From Candidatus Megaera endosymbiont of Mesostigma viride (lineage in GTDB: Bacteria; Pseudomonadota; Alphaproteobacteria; Rickettsiales; Rickettsiaceae), in assembly GCA_020410825.1 (NCBI GenBank), contig CP084576.1:496001-560000 (forward strand): 64,000 bases of DNA, written 5' to 3'. The notes beneath the pieces were generated by a model. The model was not told the origin of the DNA. It saw only the letters and a list, made by a program, of their open reading frames with translations, and ran no database searches. Of this stretch, positions 35,480-45,124 are shown one piece after another; the first letter of the stretch is position 1, and every line of letters starts with the position of its first letter. The translations under genes were made by a program, and so were the position numbers.

Positions 35480-36007
35480 TTAAATTTTAAGAGACCGGTA
35501 CGGCATGTATATATTTTTTATTTCGGACAAAATATTTGCTGAATTCTCGCCAAAATCATACATCATACCTATATGCGTTAGAACTCCTTGCAAGATAGGC
35601 TGGGGAATTTTATCTCCCAATCCTGCCTCATAATTGATTTCAACTTTCTGAGATAAATATTTCTGCTTAATCCATATTTTCTGCCTATTATCCTCAACGT
35701 AGCCAAAATCTTCGGTAATATCTTTTTTATCTTCCCCATTAAGAAGAAAGGCCTTTGTTAGGGAAGCAACGGGTATATGTTTTAGCCTTACATAACTAGG
35801 AGTTTTATCTATTAAGCACGTAATTTTTTTTATACAAAAACTTAACGCTAAAAACTGCTCAGCAGTAATTACCGCTGAGCTAATAAGGTTAGCAATTAAT
35901 TTATCGTCGTTCTTATGAGAAACCCGTAAATAGTTTTTCACTTCTTCAAGAGGCCATATTTCTCTTTCTTCAACTGATAAAATTTTATAAGTGACGTTAT
36001 TTTGCAT
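35480..36007 (-). CDS. GTA g6-like head-tail connector protein
   Basis: The protein has 175 residues. WPLEEVKNYLRVSHKNDDK and LIANLISSAVITAEQFLALS match the N-terminal helices of gp6-type connectors (L-E-K-yLRv-h--dD-li--li-aA---aE). The C-terminus has YEAGLGDKIPQPILQGVLTHIGMMYDF, also usual for the family. It adapts the portal to the tail. It is 9 bases downstream of the capsid gene. Confidence 0.85.
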   Translation of the reverse strand: MQNNVTYKILSVEEREIWPLEEVKNYLRVSHKNDDKLIANLISSAVITAEQFLALSFCIKKITCLIDKTPSYVRLKHIPVASLTKAFLLNGEDKKDITEDFGYVEDNRQKIWIKQKYLSQKVEINYEAGLGDKIPQPILQGVLTHIGMMYDFGENSANILSEIKNIYMPYRSLKI

Positions 36008-36016
36008 AAAAAAGTT

Positions 36017-37084
36017 TCAAGCTGAAAATTTGGCAAATTTTAAAGCAGACGGTGCAATTACGTCACCCCCTACCCTTTTTACGGCATAAAATTTTATAAA
36101 TGGCTTATCGGTATAAGGGTCCCGCATTATCCCAATACCTGCTCTATCTACTATTTTATACGCTGCTTTAAAATCACCGATAACTATTGCTAGCTTATTT
36201 TCTCCAACGTTTGGCATATGGGCACTGCAAAAAACAGGAATGCCAAAAATAGTTTGTTTTAAAGGTTCTGATAGAGATTGTTGCCAGATAAATCTACCAT
36301 TTTCATCTTTTAAGCCTTGGATCGAGGCAAGTGTTGACCTATTCATCAAAAAACTGGCATTAGCTATATGCTCTTCATCAAGAGCATTAATTAATTTAAG
36401 CAATATGTCAGGCGTTACCGCATTACCTGTATCTATTCTTGTAATGTCTTCATTAGTTAGTATCCCAAATGGCTTCTTATCTCCATCTCCGGTAATAAAT
36501 GCCTCATTCTCAGCTTTGATAAAACTATCTGCTAACCTTTCTGCCAACCATGAATTAATGTCTATAGCTGAATCGTCAATTAATTTCTGAGTCGCCTTTG
36601 GCTGAGCATATAACTCGTGGACAGCAATTGTTTTTTTCTTAAGTTTTGGAGTCTCAGTAACTTCTCTTGCTTCAGCCTCTCCTATCCAACCGGAAATAAA
36701 CTTACCATCTTCAATTATAAAATCTAAAGCACTAGTAGAAATTGTTTCAATCGAAGCTAGTTGCCGCATAACTGATTTTGCATTCACCGTACTAACTATT
36801 TTGTTATTTAAATTATTAACTATTACCACTCCGGCTTCACCTGTCGTAGTACTTAAAGATTTAGTAACAAATTCTGAAACTATACCTTTTCTTAAATAGT
36901 CACCGAAAGCTTTTTCTTCTTCTGGGTTACAATCAGGGATGCTAAAAGGATTAAATATAGCATTCTGCAAATTATTAAATTTATTTTCAAGCTCCTTATA
37001 CTTGCTTATTGATTGTAATTCATTATTTAAAACAGTTTGCACATTATCGGCAATTGCTTCTATTTGTTTATGTTGAAGTTCCAT
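36017..37084 (-). CDS. GTA g5-like HK97-fold major capsid protein
   Basis: The protein has 355 residues. An N-terminal charged coiled region (1-60) that is normally cleaved is followed by the HK97 capsid fold: EEEKAFGDYLRKG, TTTGEAGVVIVNN, IGEAEAREVTETPKL, VHELYAQPKATQKLIDDSAID, ENEAFITGDGDKKPFGIL, FGIPVFCSAHMPNV and the end GGDVIAPSALKFAKFSA. The end (GG-v--p-A-k--k-s) is standard. The protein is intact and well conserved, which suggests continuing selection. The upstream protease gene is 8 bases away. Confidence 0.93.
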   Translation of the reverse strand: MELQHKQIEAIADNVQTVLNNELQSISKYKELENKFNNLQNAIFNPFSIPDCNPEEEKAFGDYLRKGIVSEFVTKSLSTTTGEAGVVIVNNLNNKIVSTVNAKSVMRQLASIETISTSALDFIIEDGKFISGWIGEAEAREVTETPKLKKKTIAVHELYAQPKATQKLIDDSAIDINSWLAERLADSFIKAENEAFITGDGDKKPFGILTNEDITRIDTGNAVTPDILLKLINALDEEHIANASFLMNRSTLASIQGLKDENGRFIWQQSLSEPLKQTIFGIPVFCSAHMPNVGENKLAIVIGDFKAAYKIVDRAGIGIMRDPYTDKPFIKFYAVKRVGGDVIAPSALKFAKFSA

Positions 37085-37092
37085 ATTCTCCT

Positions 37093-37617
37093 CTATTCCA
37101 AATTAATTAGTGTTTCTAATAATTTCTCAATTCTCTCTAGAGAGTGATTAATTGGATGTTCAGTTAGTTTTTTAACATTTATTATTCCAGCATTTCTATT
37201 TGCTGGAAAAGTTACGATGCTTATCTCCATAAGATCTACTTTCTTAAGTAACCTGACTCCCTGATTATCATATTCAAAATCCTTAGCACAAAAACCAATA
37301 CTCAAACCATCTATTGCTTTTTGCCTTACAAGTTCGGTAGTTTCCTTACCAAGTAAAATTCTGTTATTTATCTCTGCTTCAATTTTTAGGCCATAATCAT
37401 CCTCATATAATGACTTTATTATGCCAATTGGTTTTAGAGTATCATGTTGCCAAAGTAATTTAATATTTTCCGGCTTTGTATCTTCGAAAGCTCCTTTTTG
37501 AACTATATCGTTCTGACTATCAACGATATTAAATACACTTGCATACCCAGAAATTATTGTATTTTCTAATCCAACAGCCTTTATTAAAAAATTTTCAGAG
37601 ATGTTTCCCCTTTCCAA
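37093..37617 (-). CDS. GTA g4-like prohead protease
   Basis: The protein has 174 residues from a TTG at 37617, which is preceded by a perfect AGGAGG (37624-37629, minus strand) at 6-base spacing and so is well supported. It has the phage prohead protease signature: ISGYASVFNIVDSQNDIV at the start, KLLWQHDTLKPIGII with the catalytic His in WQHD, and DGLSIGFCAKDFEYDNQ with the catalytic Ser in LSIGF. It matures the capsid. It is the first gene of the cluster; the terminase and portal genes that normally precede it are absent. Confidence 0.9.
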   Translation of the reverse strand: MERGNISENFLIKAVGLENTIISGYASVFNIVDSQNDIVQKGAFEDTKPENIKLLWQHDTLKPIGIIKSLYEDDYGLKIEAEINNRILLGKETTELVRQKAIDGLSIGFCAKDFEYDNQGVRLLKKVDLMEISIVTFPANRNAGIINVKKLTEHPINHSLERIEKLLETLINLE

Positions 37618-37778
37618 TCAAAACCTCCTAGAGTTGATTAATTAACCTATAGTTATATTTATAGCTCTTTAGTCGACACCCACTAAGCATAAAATTAAAA
37701 AAATAATATAAAAATTATAGAGTTCTTGTTCTTGAAAAAAAAATAATGTAGTTTTTACGGATATTCATAATTATTGGT

Positions 37779-38087
37779 GTGAAGATAAATATGGTATATA
37801 TTGGTTTTATACTTATAGTTATAGGCTTGGGATTTATTGCTTCCGGTATTGTAGGTTTAATAAGGTTCCGTGATTTTTATACTAAGATTCATGCAAGCGG
37901 TGTAACTGAGTGCTGCGGCATACCATTTTGCCTTGTAGGGCTTAGCTTTCTGCAATCAGATTTCAGCTCAGCTTTTAAGCTAATAATAATAGCCCTAATA
38001 ATTTTGCTGTTAAACCCCGTGTCTACCCACGCACTAGCGAGGGCTTCTGTCCTCTATAAAATAGATAAAGATGGGAGAATAAAGTGA
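37779..38087 (+). CDS. mrpG: MrpG-like subunit of a multisubunit cation/proton antiporter
   Basis: The protein has 102 residues from a GTG at 37779; an ATG at 37791 is equally possible. It has about three hydrophobic helices, and GLIRFRDFYTKIHASGVTECCGIP matches the MrpG/MnhG signature (RFPD-ytR-HAsgv----G). It overlaps the next gene by four bases (GTGA). This is the first gene of an operon for an Mrp-type antiporter that exchanges sodium or potassium for protons in the inner membrane. Confidence 0.9.
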   Translation: MKINMVYIGFILIVIGLGFIASGIVGLIRFRDFYTKIHASGVTECCGIPFCLVGLSFLQSDFSSAFKLIIIALIILLLNPVSTHALARASVLYKIDKDGRIK

Positions 38088-38656
38088 CTACATTTTTTTC
38101 TATTCCTTCAATACTAGAGCCGGAATTAAATCTTATACTTCTTATCATCAGTTCTTTCGTATTAATAGGAATTTGCTTTAGATTAATAGTATCTAAAAAT
38201 TTAATTGAATCTATCCTATTAATGTCAGCTTTTAGCTTAGTAATTGCAATATGTTATCTATTTATGGATGCACCGGACGTAGCGATGACAGAAACCGCTC
38301 TTGGCGCTTGTCTATCTACGTGTGTTTTGCTTAATCTGGTAAAAATAATTGGTGATGAGAATTATAAGTTAGTAAGTAAAACTAGAATATTTCTTGCGCT
38401 AACCTTGTGTGTAATTTTTATTGTTTTATTAATTATTGCAAGTTTCGACTTGCCTTTATACGGACAACAAAACACCGAAGTACAGTCACATTTGACAAAA
38501 TACTATATAGAAAATACAAAAAATGATATTGGCATACCATCAATTGTTGCAGCAATACTTGCCAGTTACAGAGGTTATGATACTTTAGGCGAAACTAGCG
38601 TTATTCTAATTGCCGGCATTGCTGTCGTTTTGATACTTGCACGCAGGAGGGAATAA
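38084..38656 (+). CDS. MrpA C-terminal / MbhD-MbhE-like antiporter subunit
   Basis: The protein has 190 residues with several membrane helices. SAFSLVIAICYLFMDAPDVAMTE is the MbhD/DUF4040 signature (D-PDVA-TE), and the end YRGYDTLGETSVILIAGIA matches the MbhE-like segment that precedes MrpB. In typical Mrp operons these regions are the C-terminal part of the large MrpA; here they form a separate gene. It overlaps mrpG by four bases and the next gene by one (TAATG). Confidence 0.85.
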   Translation: MTTFFSIPSILEPELNLILLIISSFVLIGICFRLIVSKNLIESILLMSAFSLVIAICYLFMDAPDVAMTETALGACLSTCVLLNLVKIIGDENYKLVSKTRIFLALTLCVIFIVLLIIASFDLPLYGQQNTEVQSHLTKYYIENTKNDIGIPSIVAAILASYRGYDTLGETSVILIAGIAVVLILARRRE

Positions 38657-39084
38657 TGCTGAAATATTTTTCCGTTTTAAAAACAGTAGTCTCATTTATA
38701 ATCCCTTATCTGATTCTATACGCTATTTACATCCAGTTAAACGGGGAAGTTTCTCCGGGAGGGGGATTCCAAGCGGGAGTAATTTTTGCTTCAGGAATAA
38801 TTGCTTTTGACCTTCTCAACGGCAGTAAAAAAACTTGCGAATTTTTTTCAGAAAAAGCTCTCATTATTTGCGGGATATTTGGAGTGCTAATTTATGCATC
38901 TACAGGGCTTGTTTCATTTTTGTTTGATGATAATTACTTAAATTATAATTCAATTGCTAAAACTCCTTGGGTAAATCACCCTCTTACCGGTCAACATATA
39001 GGTATATTTTTTATTGAAATTGGAGTCGGTTTAACAGTTTCATCAATTATGTGTTTAATTTATTTAGTTTTAAAGGAGGATTAG
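38656..39084 (+). CDS. mrpB: MrpB-like antiporter subunit
   Basis: The protein has 142 residues with four hydrophobic helices. LYAIYIQLNGEVSPGGGFQAGVIFASGII is the MnhB/MrpB hallmark (GH-spGGGF-aGl). Near the C-terminus, TGQHIGIFFIEIGVGLTVSS also fits. It belongs to the same operon, 9 bases upstream of mrpC. Confidence 0.93.
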   Translation: MLKYFSVLKTVVSFIIPYLILYAIYIQLNGEVSPGGGFQAGVIFASGIIAFDLLNGSKKTCEFFSEKALIICGIFGVLIYASTGLVSFLFDDNYLNYNSIAKTPWVNHPLTGQHIGIFFIEIGVGLTVSSIMCLIYLVLKED

Positions 39085-39093
39085 TTCTCTACC

Positions 39094-39450
39094 ATGCAAA
39101 ATATTATTTACTTTTTTGCAGCACTAGTACTTGTTACTGGTCTTTTTATAATGTTAACTAGCGATAATTACTTACGTAAAATCATCGGCCTTGGAATATT
39201 CCAAAGCTCAGTTCTCCTTTTTTACATAGCTCTTGGTAAAGTAAGTGGGGCTATTCTTCCAATTGATATTTGCCCCAATTCGGCTAATTGCCCGTACAAT
39301 TTCTCCAGTCCCCTACCGCATGTACTGATGCTAACTGCTATTGTAGTTGGATTTTCTACCATGTCCGTAGGACTTGCTTTAATATACAAAATATATAAAG
39401 AGTACGGCACTATCTCGGAAAGTGCAATAACTCAGCAAGAGGATAATTAA
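39094..39450 (+). CDS. mrpC: MrpC-like (NuoK-related) antiporter subunit
   Basis: The protein has 118 residues and three helices. LRKIIGLGIFQSSVLLFYIALG and PLPHVLMLTAIVVGFSTMSVGLAL match MrpC, a relative of the complex I subunit NuoK. Its stop overlaps the start of the next gene by one base (TAATG). Confidence 0.92.
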   Translation: MQNIIYFFAALVLVTGLFIMLTSDNYLRKIIGLGIFQSSVLLFYIALGKVSGAILPIDICPNSANCPYNFSSPLPHVLMLTAIVVGFSTMSVGLALIYKIYKEYGTISESAITQQEDN

Positions 39451-40928
39451 TGACTTTAATTAACCATATCCCGGCATTACAAGTGTTAATTCCTTTTTTT
39501 TCAGCGTTGTTTTGTGCTTTAACTTTCCATAAATTCACTTCCTGGCTTATTGCTACTATTGCTATTATAACGAATCTAGTAATTACGCTTTATGGCATAT
39601 CTACATCAGGCAATTTCCAATCCTATTCTTTCGGTAATTGGCAAGCACCGATTGGTATAGAGTATAGTTTAGATTATCTAAATCAGCCGATAATAATATA
39701 CATAAACGGTGTCTTATTATTTTTCTTACTCTTTGGCAAACAACTTATTAATAAAACAATTACAAAATATATTGATGATAAAAAACACCATATGTTCTAC
39801 AGCTTGCTCCTATTTGCTCATGCGGGATATCTTGGAGTACTTAGCACTAATGATTTATTTAATTTTTATGTATTTATTGAAATTTCCTCTCTAGCAACTT
39901 ACGTTTTAGTTTCAAAAGGAAAAGAAGCAAAAGCTTTAATCGGAGCATTTGATTATCTTATACTAGGTACAATTGGCGCAACATTAATACTAATATCTAT
40001 TGGCTTCTTTTTTGCCATCACCGGTAGCCTCAATATTGCTGATATCTCTAATATTCTACAAGTGAATTACGGATCAAGCGTGGCAGGATCAACAAAATTA
40101 CATCTGTTAATAATTGCTATAGTGTTTTTCTTAACCGGAGCAATCTTGAAGATGGCATTTTTCCCATTACATTTTTGGATGATCAGATCTTACTCTGCTA
40201 CTGCGCCATTTATTCTCACTTATATTGCGGCTATCTCTAGTCTACTTGGAATATATATGATAATGCGCTTCTTGTATTTTACTATCGAAGTTAATCTAAT
40301 CTATATTCCATTTTCCTTAATGCTGCGGGCTATGGCAATTACGACCCTTATTATCTGCTCTTATTTAGCCTTAAAATCAAAAAATATTAAAAAAATTATT
40401 ATTTATTCTACAGCCCTACAAATCGGTTATGCTTTTCTTCTTTTATCAATTTGGCCAGCAAAAGCTTTGTTATTTCAGTTGCTGATTATTGATAGTGTTA
40501 ATAAAATTGGTTTATTTACACTACTTGCTCATATTGAAAATAAAACAAACAATTTAGATATATACTCAATAAAACAAATAAAAGATTCACCTTGGTTCAA
40601 AATTCTAGCAGCTTTAATCCTTCTTTTTAGTGCTTCTTTGCCGCTAACTAGTATGTTTATAATAAAAATTAAGATATTTGAGCTTTTAATTCAGCAAAGC
40701 TTGTTGTTAGAATTTATTATCGTAGTAATTGCTTCAGTTTTCGGAATATTATACCATCTTAAACTTGCAAAAGCTCTTTTCTTTGCCAAAGAAGAAAATG
40801 GGGTGATCCAAATAGATACAAATCTACTAGGGTTATTTGCTATTGTCACCGTACATATTTTTACATTATTATATATGCACGAAATAGCAGAAATGATTGG
40901 TTACCATACTTCCATGACCATAGGTTAG
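39450..40928 (+). CDS. mrpD: MrpD-like proton-conducting antiporter subunit
   Basis: The protein has 492 residues and about 14 helices of the NuoM/NuoN/MrpD family. The conserved Glu of helix 5 is seen in DLFNFYVFIEISSLATYVLV, and the lysine-bearing segment in LTGAILKMAFFPLHFWMIRSYSATAPF. These residues form the proton path. It may also serve as MrpA-like. It is preceded directly by mrpC. Confidence 0.9.
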   Translation: MTLINHIPALQVLIPFFSALFCALTFHKFTSWLIATIAIITNLVITLYGISTSGNFQSYSFGNWQAPIGIEYSLDYLNQPIIIYINGVLLFFLLFGKQLINKTITKYIDDKKHHMFYSLLLFAHAGYLGVLSTNDLFNFYVFIEISSLATYVLVSKGKEAKALIGAFDYLILGTIGATLILISIGFFFAITGSLNIADISNILQVNYGSSVAGSTKLHLLIIAIVFFLTGAILKMAFFPLHFWMIRSYSATAPFILTYIAAISSLLGIYMIMRFLYFTIEVNLIYIPFSLMLRAMAITTLIICSYLALKSKNIKKIIIYSTALQIGYAFLLLSIWPAKALLFQLLIIDSVNKIGLFTLLAHIENKTNNLDIYSIKQIKDSPWFKILAALILLFSASLPLTSMFIIKIKIFELLIQQSLLLEFIIVVIASVFGILYHLKLAKALFFAKEENGVIQIDTNLLGLFAIVTVHIFTLLYMHEIAEMIGYHTSMTIG

Positions 40929-40953
40929 GTTAAATACAAAAACAGATTAAATA

Positions 40954-42414
40954 ATGACCAGCCCAATGCCTTTAAATTTTTTAATTATTTCTACTATGCT
41001 TCTTGGTATGATTAACCTGGTTGCACCTTTTTTTACAAAAGAAGACAGCAAAATCAGAAGCTTTTTTCTGCTTAGCATCAGCATATTTTTTCTATTTAAC
41101 GTGATAATAATTGACGATTTATTTATAAACGGCACTGTAATAAAATTCACTTTATTAGATATCGGTAAATACTCTATAGCGTTTAGCCTTGAACCACTTG
41201 GGCTCATTTTCCTAACTATGCTTGCGGCACTTTGGATTCCGGCTCTCCTATATACAATAAAATTTTTAACCATTAATCACATTACAAATTCCAGTAAATA
41301 TTTATTTTTTGTTAATTGTTGTATTTTACTAGGTTGCATAGTTGCTTTATCTGCAAACTTAATTACCATGTTTATAGCTTACGAATTACTAACGTTATGT
41401 ACAATTCCGTTAATAGTTCATCACTTTGATAAAAAAACGCTTGCCGGTTTAAATAAATATCTAAAAATCCTATTGCTCAGCAGTATTACATTATTTCTGC
41501 CCGCAATAATAGTTATCTATTCAAAAATAGGAACGGGCACGTTTGTTAGCGGCGGTTTCATAAAGCATTATTTTTCAGACTCCTCTGCTATTTTTTTACT
41601 ACTCTTTTTTATATTTGGCATAAGTAAAGCAGCACTTTACCCATTACACGGATGGTTACCAGCCGCTATGGTTGCCTCCTACCCTGTCAGCGCCCTACTC
41701 CATGCGGTCGTTGTAGTTAAAACTGGTTTGTTTTGTATATATAAAGTACTTTTTTATGTGTTTGGACTAGAGTACCTACAATATTTATTCAGCGATTTTA
41801 ACTGGCTGGTAATTCTACCGGCTATAACCATATTATACAGTTCACTCCAGGCATTAAAATGCAATGAAATTAAAATGATATTGGCATATTCTACTATTAA
41901 CCAGCTAAGTATTGCTCTAATTAGTGCTTTCTTATTTACTCCCAAAGGGTTAGCGGCAGCAGTTACTCATATGATTTCCCATTCATTTAGCAAAATTTGT
42001 TTGTTTTACTCCGCAGGTAATTTTTACAGCTTAGATAGAACTTATTACCTAACTGACCTTACAGGAATAAACAAAAACATGCCCAAAACTAGTGCAATTT
42101 TCCTTATAGCTACTCTCTCTTTGATAGGTATCCCACCATTTGCAGGATTTATCAGTAAATTTTATATTATGGTAGCAGCAGCTAATCAACAAAACTTATT
42201 GGTAATGATAGTTATTGCAGTTAGCAGCTTATTTTCAGCGTTTTATATGCTTAGGGTATTACGTTTTATATACGAACCAATAAAGACAAAAAATAATAAT
42301 ACAGAAAAAACCGTTCCTATTTTCATGTTTATTAGTCTGGTTTTATGTATAATTTTTGTTATTTGTTTCTTTTTTATCCAGCAGGTCATCAATATTTTTC
42401 TAACTTTTATGTAA
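40954..42414 (+). CDS. Second NuoM/MrpD-like antiporter subunit
   Basis: The protein has 486 residues and about 14 helices. NLITMFIAYELLTLCTIPLIVHH has the helix-5 Glu, and ISKAALYPLHGWLPAAMVASYPVSALLHAVVV is the classical NuoM-like motif with the Lys and His residues. ILAYSTINQLSIAL follows. It could fill the role of the N-terminal part of MrpA. It lies 25 bases after mrpD. Confidence 0.88.
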   Translation: MTSPMPLNFLIISTMLLGMINLVAPFFTKEDSKIRSFFLLSISIFFLFNVIIIDDLFINGTVIKFTLLDIGKYSIAFSLEPLGLIFLTMLAALWIPALLYTIKFLTINHITNSSKYLFFVNCCILLGCIVALSANLITMFIAYELLTLCTIPLIVHHFDKKTLAGLNKYLKILLLSSITLFLPAIIVIYSKIGTGTFVSGGFIKHYFSDSSAIFLLLFFIFGISKAALYPLHGWLPAAMVASYPVSALLHAVVVVKTGLFCIYKVLFYVFGLEYLQYLFSDFNWLVILPAITILYSSLQALKCNEIKMILAYSTINQLSIALISAFLFTPKGLAAAVTHMISHSFSKICLFYSAGNFYSLDRTYYLTDLTGINKNMPKTSAIFLIATLSLIGIPPFAGFISKFYIMVAAANQQNLLVMIVIAVSSLFSAFYMLRVLRFIYEPIKTKNNNTEKTVPIFMFISLVLCIIFVICFFFIQQVINIFLTFM

Positions 42415-42431
42415 AATAGGAATATATAAAA

Positions 42432-44087
42432 ATGTTTTTTCACCCAGCAACCATAACAATGCTTTTTATATTGCTATTACTAGTAATTAATAGGCATAGC
42501 ATATTATTTAAATTTGTTGCACTTGTTAGTCCTATTATTAGCTCTATAGGGTTATTCTTGGGTCAAGGTAGATATTCTTTTGAGTTATATAATTTAAAAT
42601 TAATTTGGGAATTCGACGATTTTAATAAATTAATTGGGTCGGCATTTTTGCTAGTATTATTAACTGCTAATTCTTACGCTCTTGGTCAAAAAAAATATAA
42701 TGAATTAATAATAGGTTGTGCTTATGGCGCTGCTGTATTTATTAGCCTTTTGGCTCAAGATTTTATTTCAATGTTCGCTGGTCTTGAAATAATGATGGTT
42801 ATGTCCTCGATGATTATATTCATAGGAAATCGCAAAGAAGAGAAAAGTTTCCCCTCCATTAACTGTGGAAAAAAATATTTCCTAACCCATTTAGTAACCA
42901 GTAATATGATACTAATCGGTATTGCTCATATTATATCTAAAAGCAATTCTTCCGAAATTATTTTGGTTACTAATCTAATGGAGGACCCAGAATATTCGCA
43001 TGCCATACTTTATGTAATGTTTACGGCTATGGTAATTAACATTGCGGCATTTCCATTTTCCGGCTGGATGGTTAACTATTATAAAGCAGCTTCAGCTTCT
43101 GGATTTTTATATTTAATCAATTTTACTACCAAGCTGGGGGTAATTTTGTTAATCAAAGTATTTTATGGGTTTGAACCCTTGAAATATATAGGGCTAACTA
43201 TGATACTATATTCCGGATTTAAAGCAATTTTTGAAGACAATATATTTGCTCTACTATGTTATTTATCAATAGTTGCCATGGGAATGATGGCAATTGGCAT
43301 TAGCTCTGGGAACAAATCAGCTCTTGTTGGGGTAACGTGTTATTTATTTATCCATATTATCTACAAATGTCTGCTTAGCACCCTTTGTGCTACCCTTCAG
43401 GATAGGAAAGGAATTACTCTTTGCTTAGAACTAGGGAAACTTAAAAATACTATCCTATTAATATCGGCCAGCATTGGAATCTCATTAATGATCAATATTC
43501 CTTTTAGTTTAAGTTTTTATAATAAAGCAGAATTATCTCACCTATTTTCTGGAAATTTCTTTTATATAGCAATATTACTCTCCGGTGTGTTTACTATAAT
43601 TTCTTTTCCGTGGAAAGAAATTATAAAACACAAAAAAGTCATTGCCTTAGAGATGAATATTTACAATAAATTTAGCCTTATTTTTATAAGCCTAGCTTGC
43701 TTTATTACAGGATTTTTATGGGAATTTACGCCAATTAGAAATATTTTGCATCCGCTATATGAAATAAATAACTATTCCTATGAAATGCTGAAACAACTAG
43801 CTATTTATGGTGTTTCTATAATGATCGTTATAAGCTTAAATATAACACGAAAAGAGAGCACCAGCCTCAATATTCTTGAAATAATTGGTTATGGTTTTGC
43901 TTATTTATATCATTACTGGAAAAAAGATAATCCACCTGAATCACCAAAAGAAAATTGGCGTTTAGATGTTTTAGAAGAGCAATTAATAAAGAAACTGTCT
44001 ATTTTGCATAACCAGCAAACTGCAATTTTTATGGTAATATCTTTATTAATTGTTATGCTAGCTACCTTGCTTATTAGTTTATATTAG
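42432..44087 (+). CDS. Third, divergent NuoL/M-like antiporter subunit
   Basis: The protein has 551 residues with many hydrophobic helices. The helix-5 Glu is kept in ISMFAGLEIMMVMSSMIIF, and AAFPFSGWMVNYYKAASASGFLYLINFTTKLGVIL is a degenerate PLHxWLPxA motif. It is more divergent than the two preceding paralogues. The long hydrophilic stretch near residues 500-515 (KKDNPPESPKENW) resembles the lateral arm region of NuoL-like proteins. It follows 17 bases after the second subunit and precedes ctaA by 7. Confidence 0.82.
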   Translation: MFFHPATITMLFILLLLVINRHSILFKFVALVSPIISSIGLFLGQGRYSFELYNLKLIWEFDDFNKLIGSAFLLVLLTANSYALGQKKYNELIIGCAYGAAVFISLLAQDFISMFAGLEIMMVMSSMIIFIGNRKEEKSFPSINCGKKYFLTHLVTSNMILIGIAHIISKSNSSEIILVTNLMEDPEYSHAILYVMFTAMVINIAAFPFSGWMVNYYKAASASGFLYLINFTTKLGVILLIKVFYGFEPLKYIGLTMILYSGFKAIFEDNIFALLCYLSIVAMGMMAIGISSGNKSALVGVTCYLFIHIIYKCLLSTLCATLQDRKGITLCLELGKLKNTILLISASIGISLMINIPFSLSFYNKAELSHLFSGNFFYIAILLSGVFTIISFPWKEIIKHKKVIALEMNIYNKFSLIFISLACFITGFLWEFTPIRNILHPLYEINNYSYEMLKQLAIYGVSIMIVISLNITRKESTSLNILEIIGYGFAYLYHYWKKDNPPESPKENWRLDVLEEQLIKKLSILHNQQTAIFMVISLLIVMLATLLISLY

Positions 44088-44094
44088 CTATAAG

Positions 44095-45123
44095 ATGAAA
44101 GATTTAAGCACCAAACAAAATTACTACCTCACTCTATGGTTAAGAGTAATGTGCGCTGCAATTATTTGTATGATTTTTATTGGCGGGCTAACTCGTTTAA
44201 CTGATTCTGGTTTGTCTATTACAGAATGGAAACCCGTAACCGGAATTCTCCCTCCTTTAACTGAAGCATCATGGATAAGCGAGTTCGATAAATACAAGCA
44301 GACTCCCGAATATATCAAAGTAAATAATAATATGAATTTAGCAGAATTTAAATCCATTTTCTGGCTAGAATTTATTCACCGAATTGCAGGACGCATTACC
44401 GGTATATTATACATCCTCCCTTTGATGTATTTTTTATATAATAAAACTATTAGCAGCGCAAAAATTTATATATATCTTATAGGGTTAATTCTGCTGATTA
44501 GCCAAGGGATTGCTGGGTGGTATATGGTAAAAAGCGGTCTTATATCTGCTCCTTGTGTAAGCCACTTTAGGTTAGCAATCCATTTGTTACTGGCAATTGC
44601 CTTATATGCCCTATTATTCTGGCAATTAATGGAACAGTCTTTTTTCAAAATACCTATCGGCATAAAAACCAATTTAGTTCCGCTTAACATCTGGTTAAAT
44701 ATTTGTTTGGTATTATTATTTATTCAAATAACTTTTGGTGCTTTTGTTGCAGGACTTGATGCCGGTCTTGTTTATAATCAATTTCCGCTCATGGGAGACT
44801 CAATTATACCAAATGAAATTACTTTCGGAACATTTGGTTCAAATAGCTTTTATGACCCAGTATTTGTGCAGTTTATCCATAGGATACTAGCTTATATTGT
44901 TACACTAGCTATTTTAATTACTTGTTTTATTGGTTTTAAAATACAAAACTTACTGTTATCTAAAGTACTAATTTATTTAATTATAGCTCTTATATTTCAA
45001 GTCATGCTGGGTATTTTTACTCTAATTTATTTAGTACCGATTACACTTGCGTTACTTCATCAAATAGGCGCTGTAATACTCCTTTCTACCCTGTTATGGG
45101 CTAAATATCTAGCTGTAAATTAA
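44095..45123 (+). CDS. ctaA: Heme A synthase, COX15 type
   Basis: The protein has 342 residues and eight helices. IGGLTRLTDSGLSITEWKPVTG is the alphaproteobacterial and mitochondrial COX15 signature. Conserved His residues are in FIHRIAGRI, VSHFRLAIHLL, FIHRILAY and LLHQIGA, and GAFVAGLDAGLVYNQFPLMG is typical. It oxidises heme O to heme A for cytochrome c oxidase. It probably shares a transcript with the antiporter operon and with the downstream rluC, which starts 1 base after its stop. Confidence 0.96.
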   Translation: MKDLSTKQNYYLTLWLRVMCAAIICMIFIGGLTRLTDSGLSITEWKPVTGILPPLTEASWISEFDKYKQTPEYIKVNNNMNLAEFKSIFWLEFIHRIAGRITGILYILPLMYFLYNKTISSAKIYIYLIGLILLISQGIAGWYMVKSGLISAPCVSHFRLAIHLLLAIALYALLFWQLMEQSFFKIPIGIKTNLVPLNIWLNICLVLLFIQITFGAFVAGLDAGLVYNQFPLMGDSIIPNEITFGTFGSNSFYDPVFVQFIHRILAYIVTLAILITCFIGFKIQNLLLSKVLIYLIIALIFQVMLGIFTLIYLVPITLALLHQIGAVILLSTLLWAKYLAVN

Positions 45124-45124
45124 A

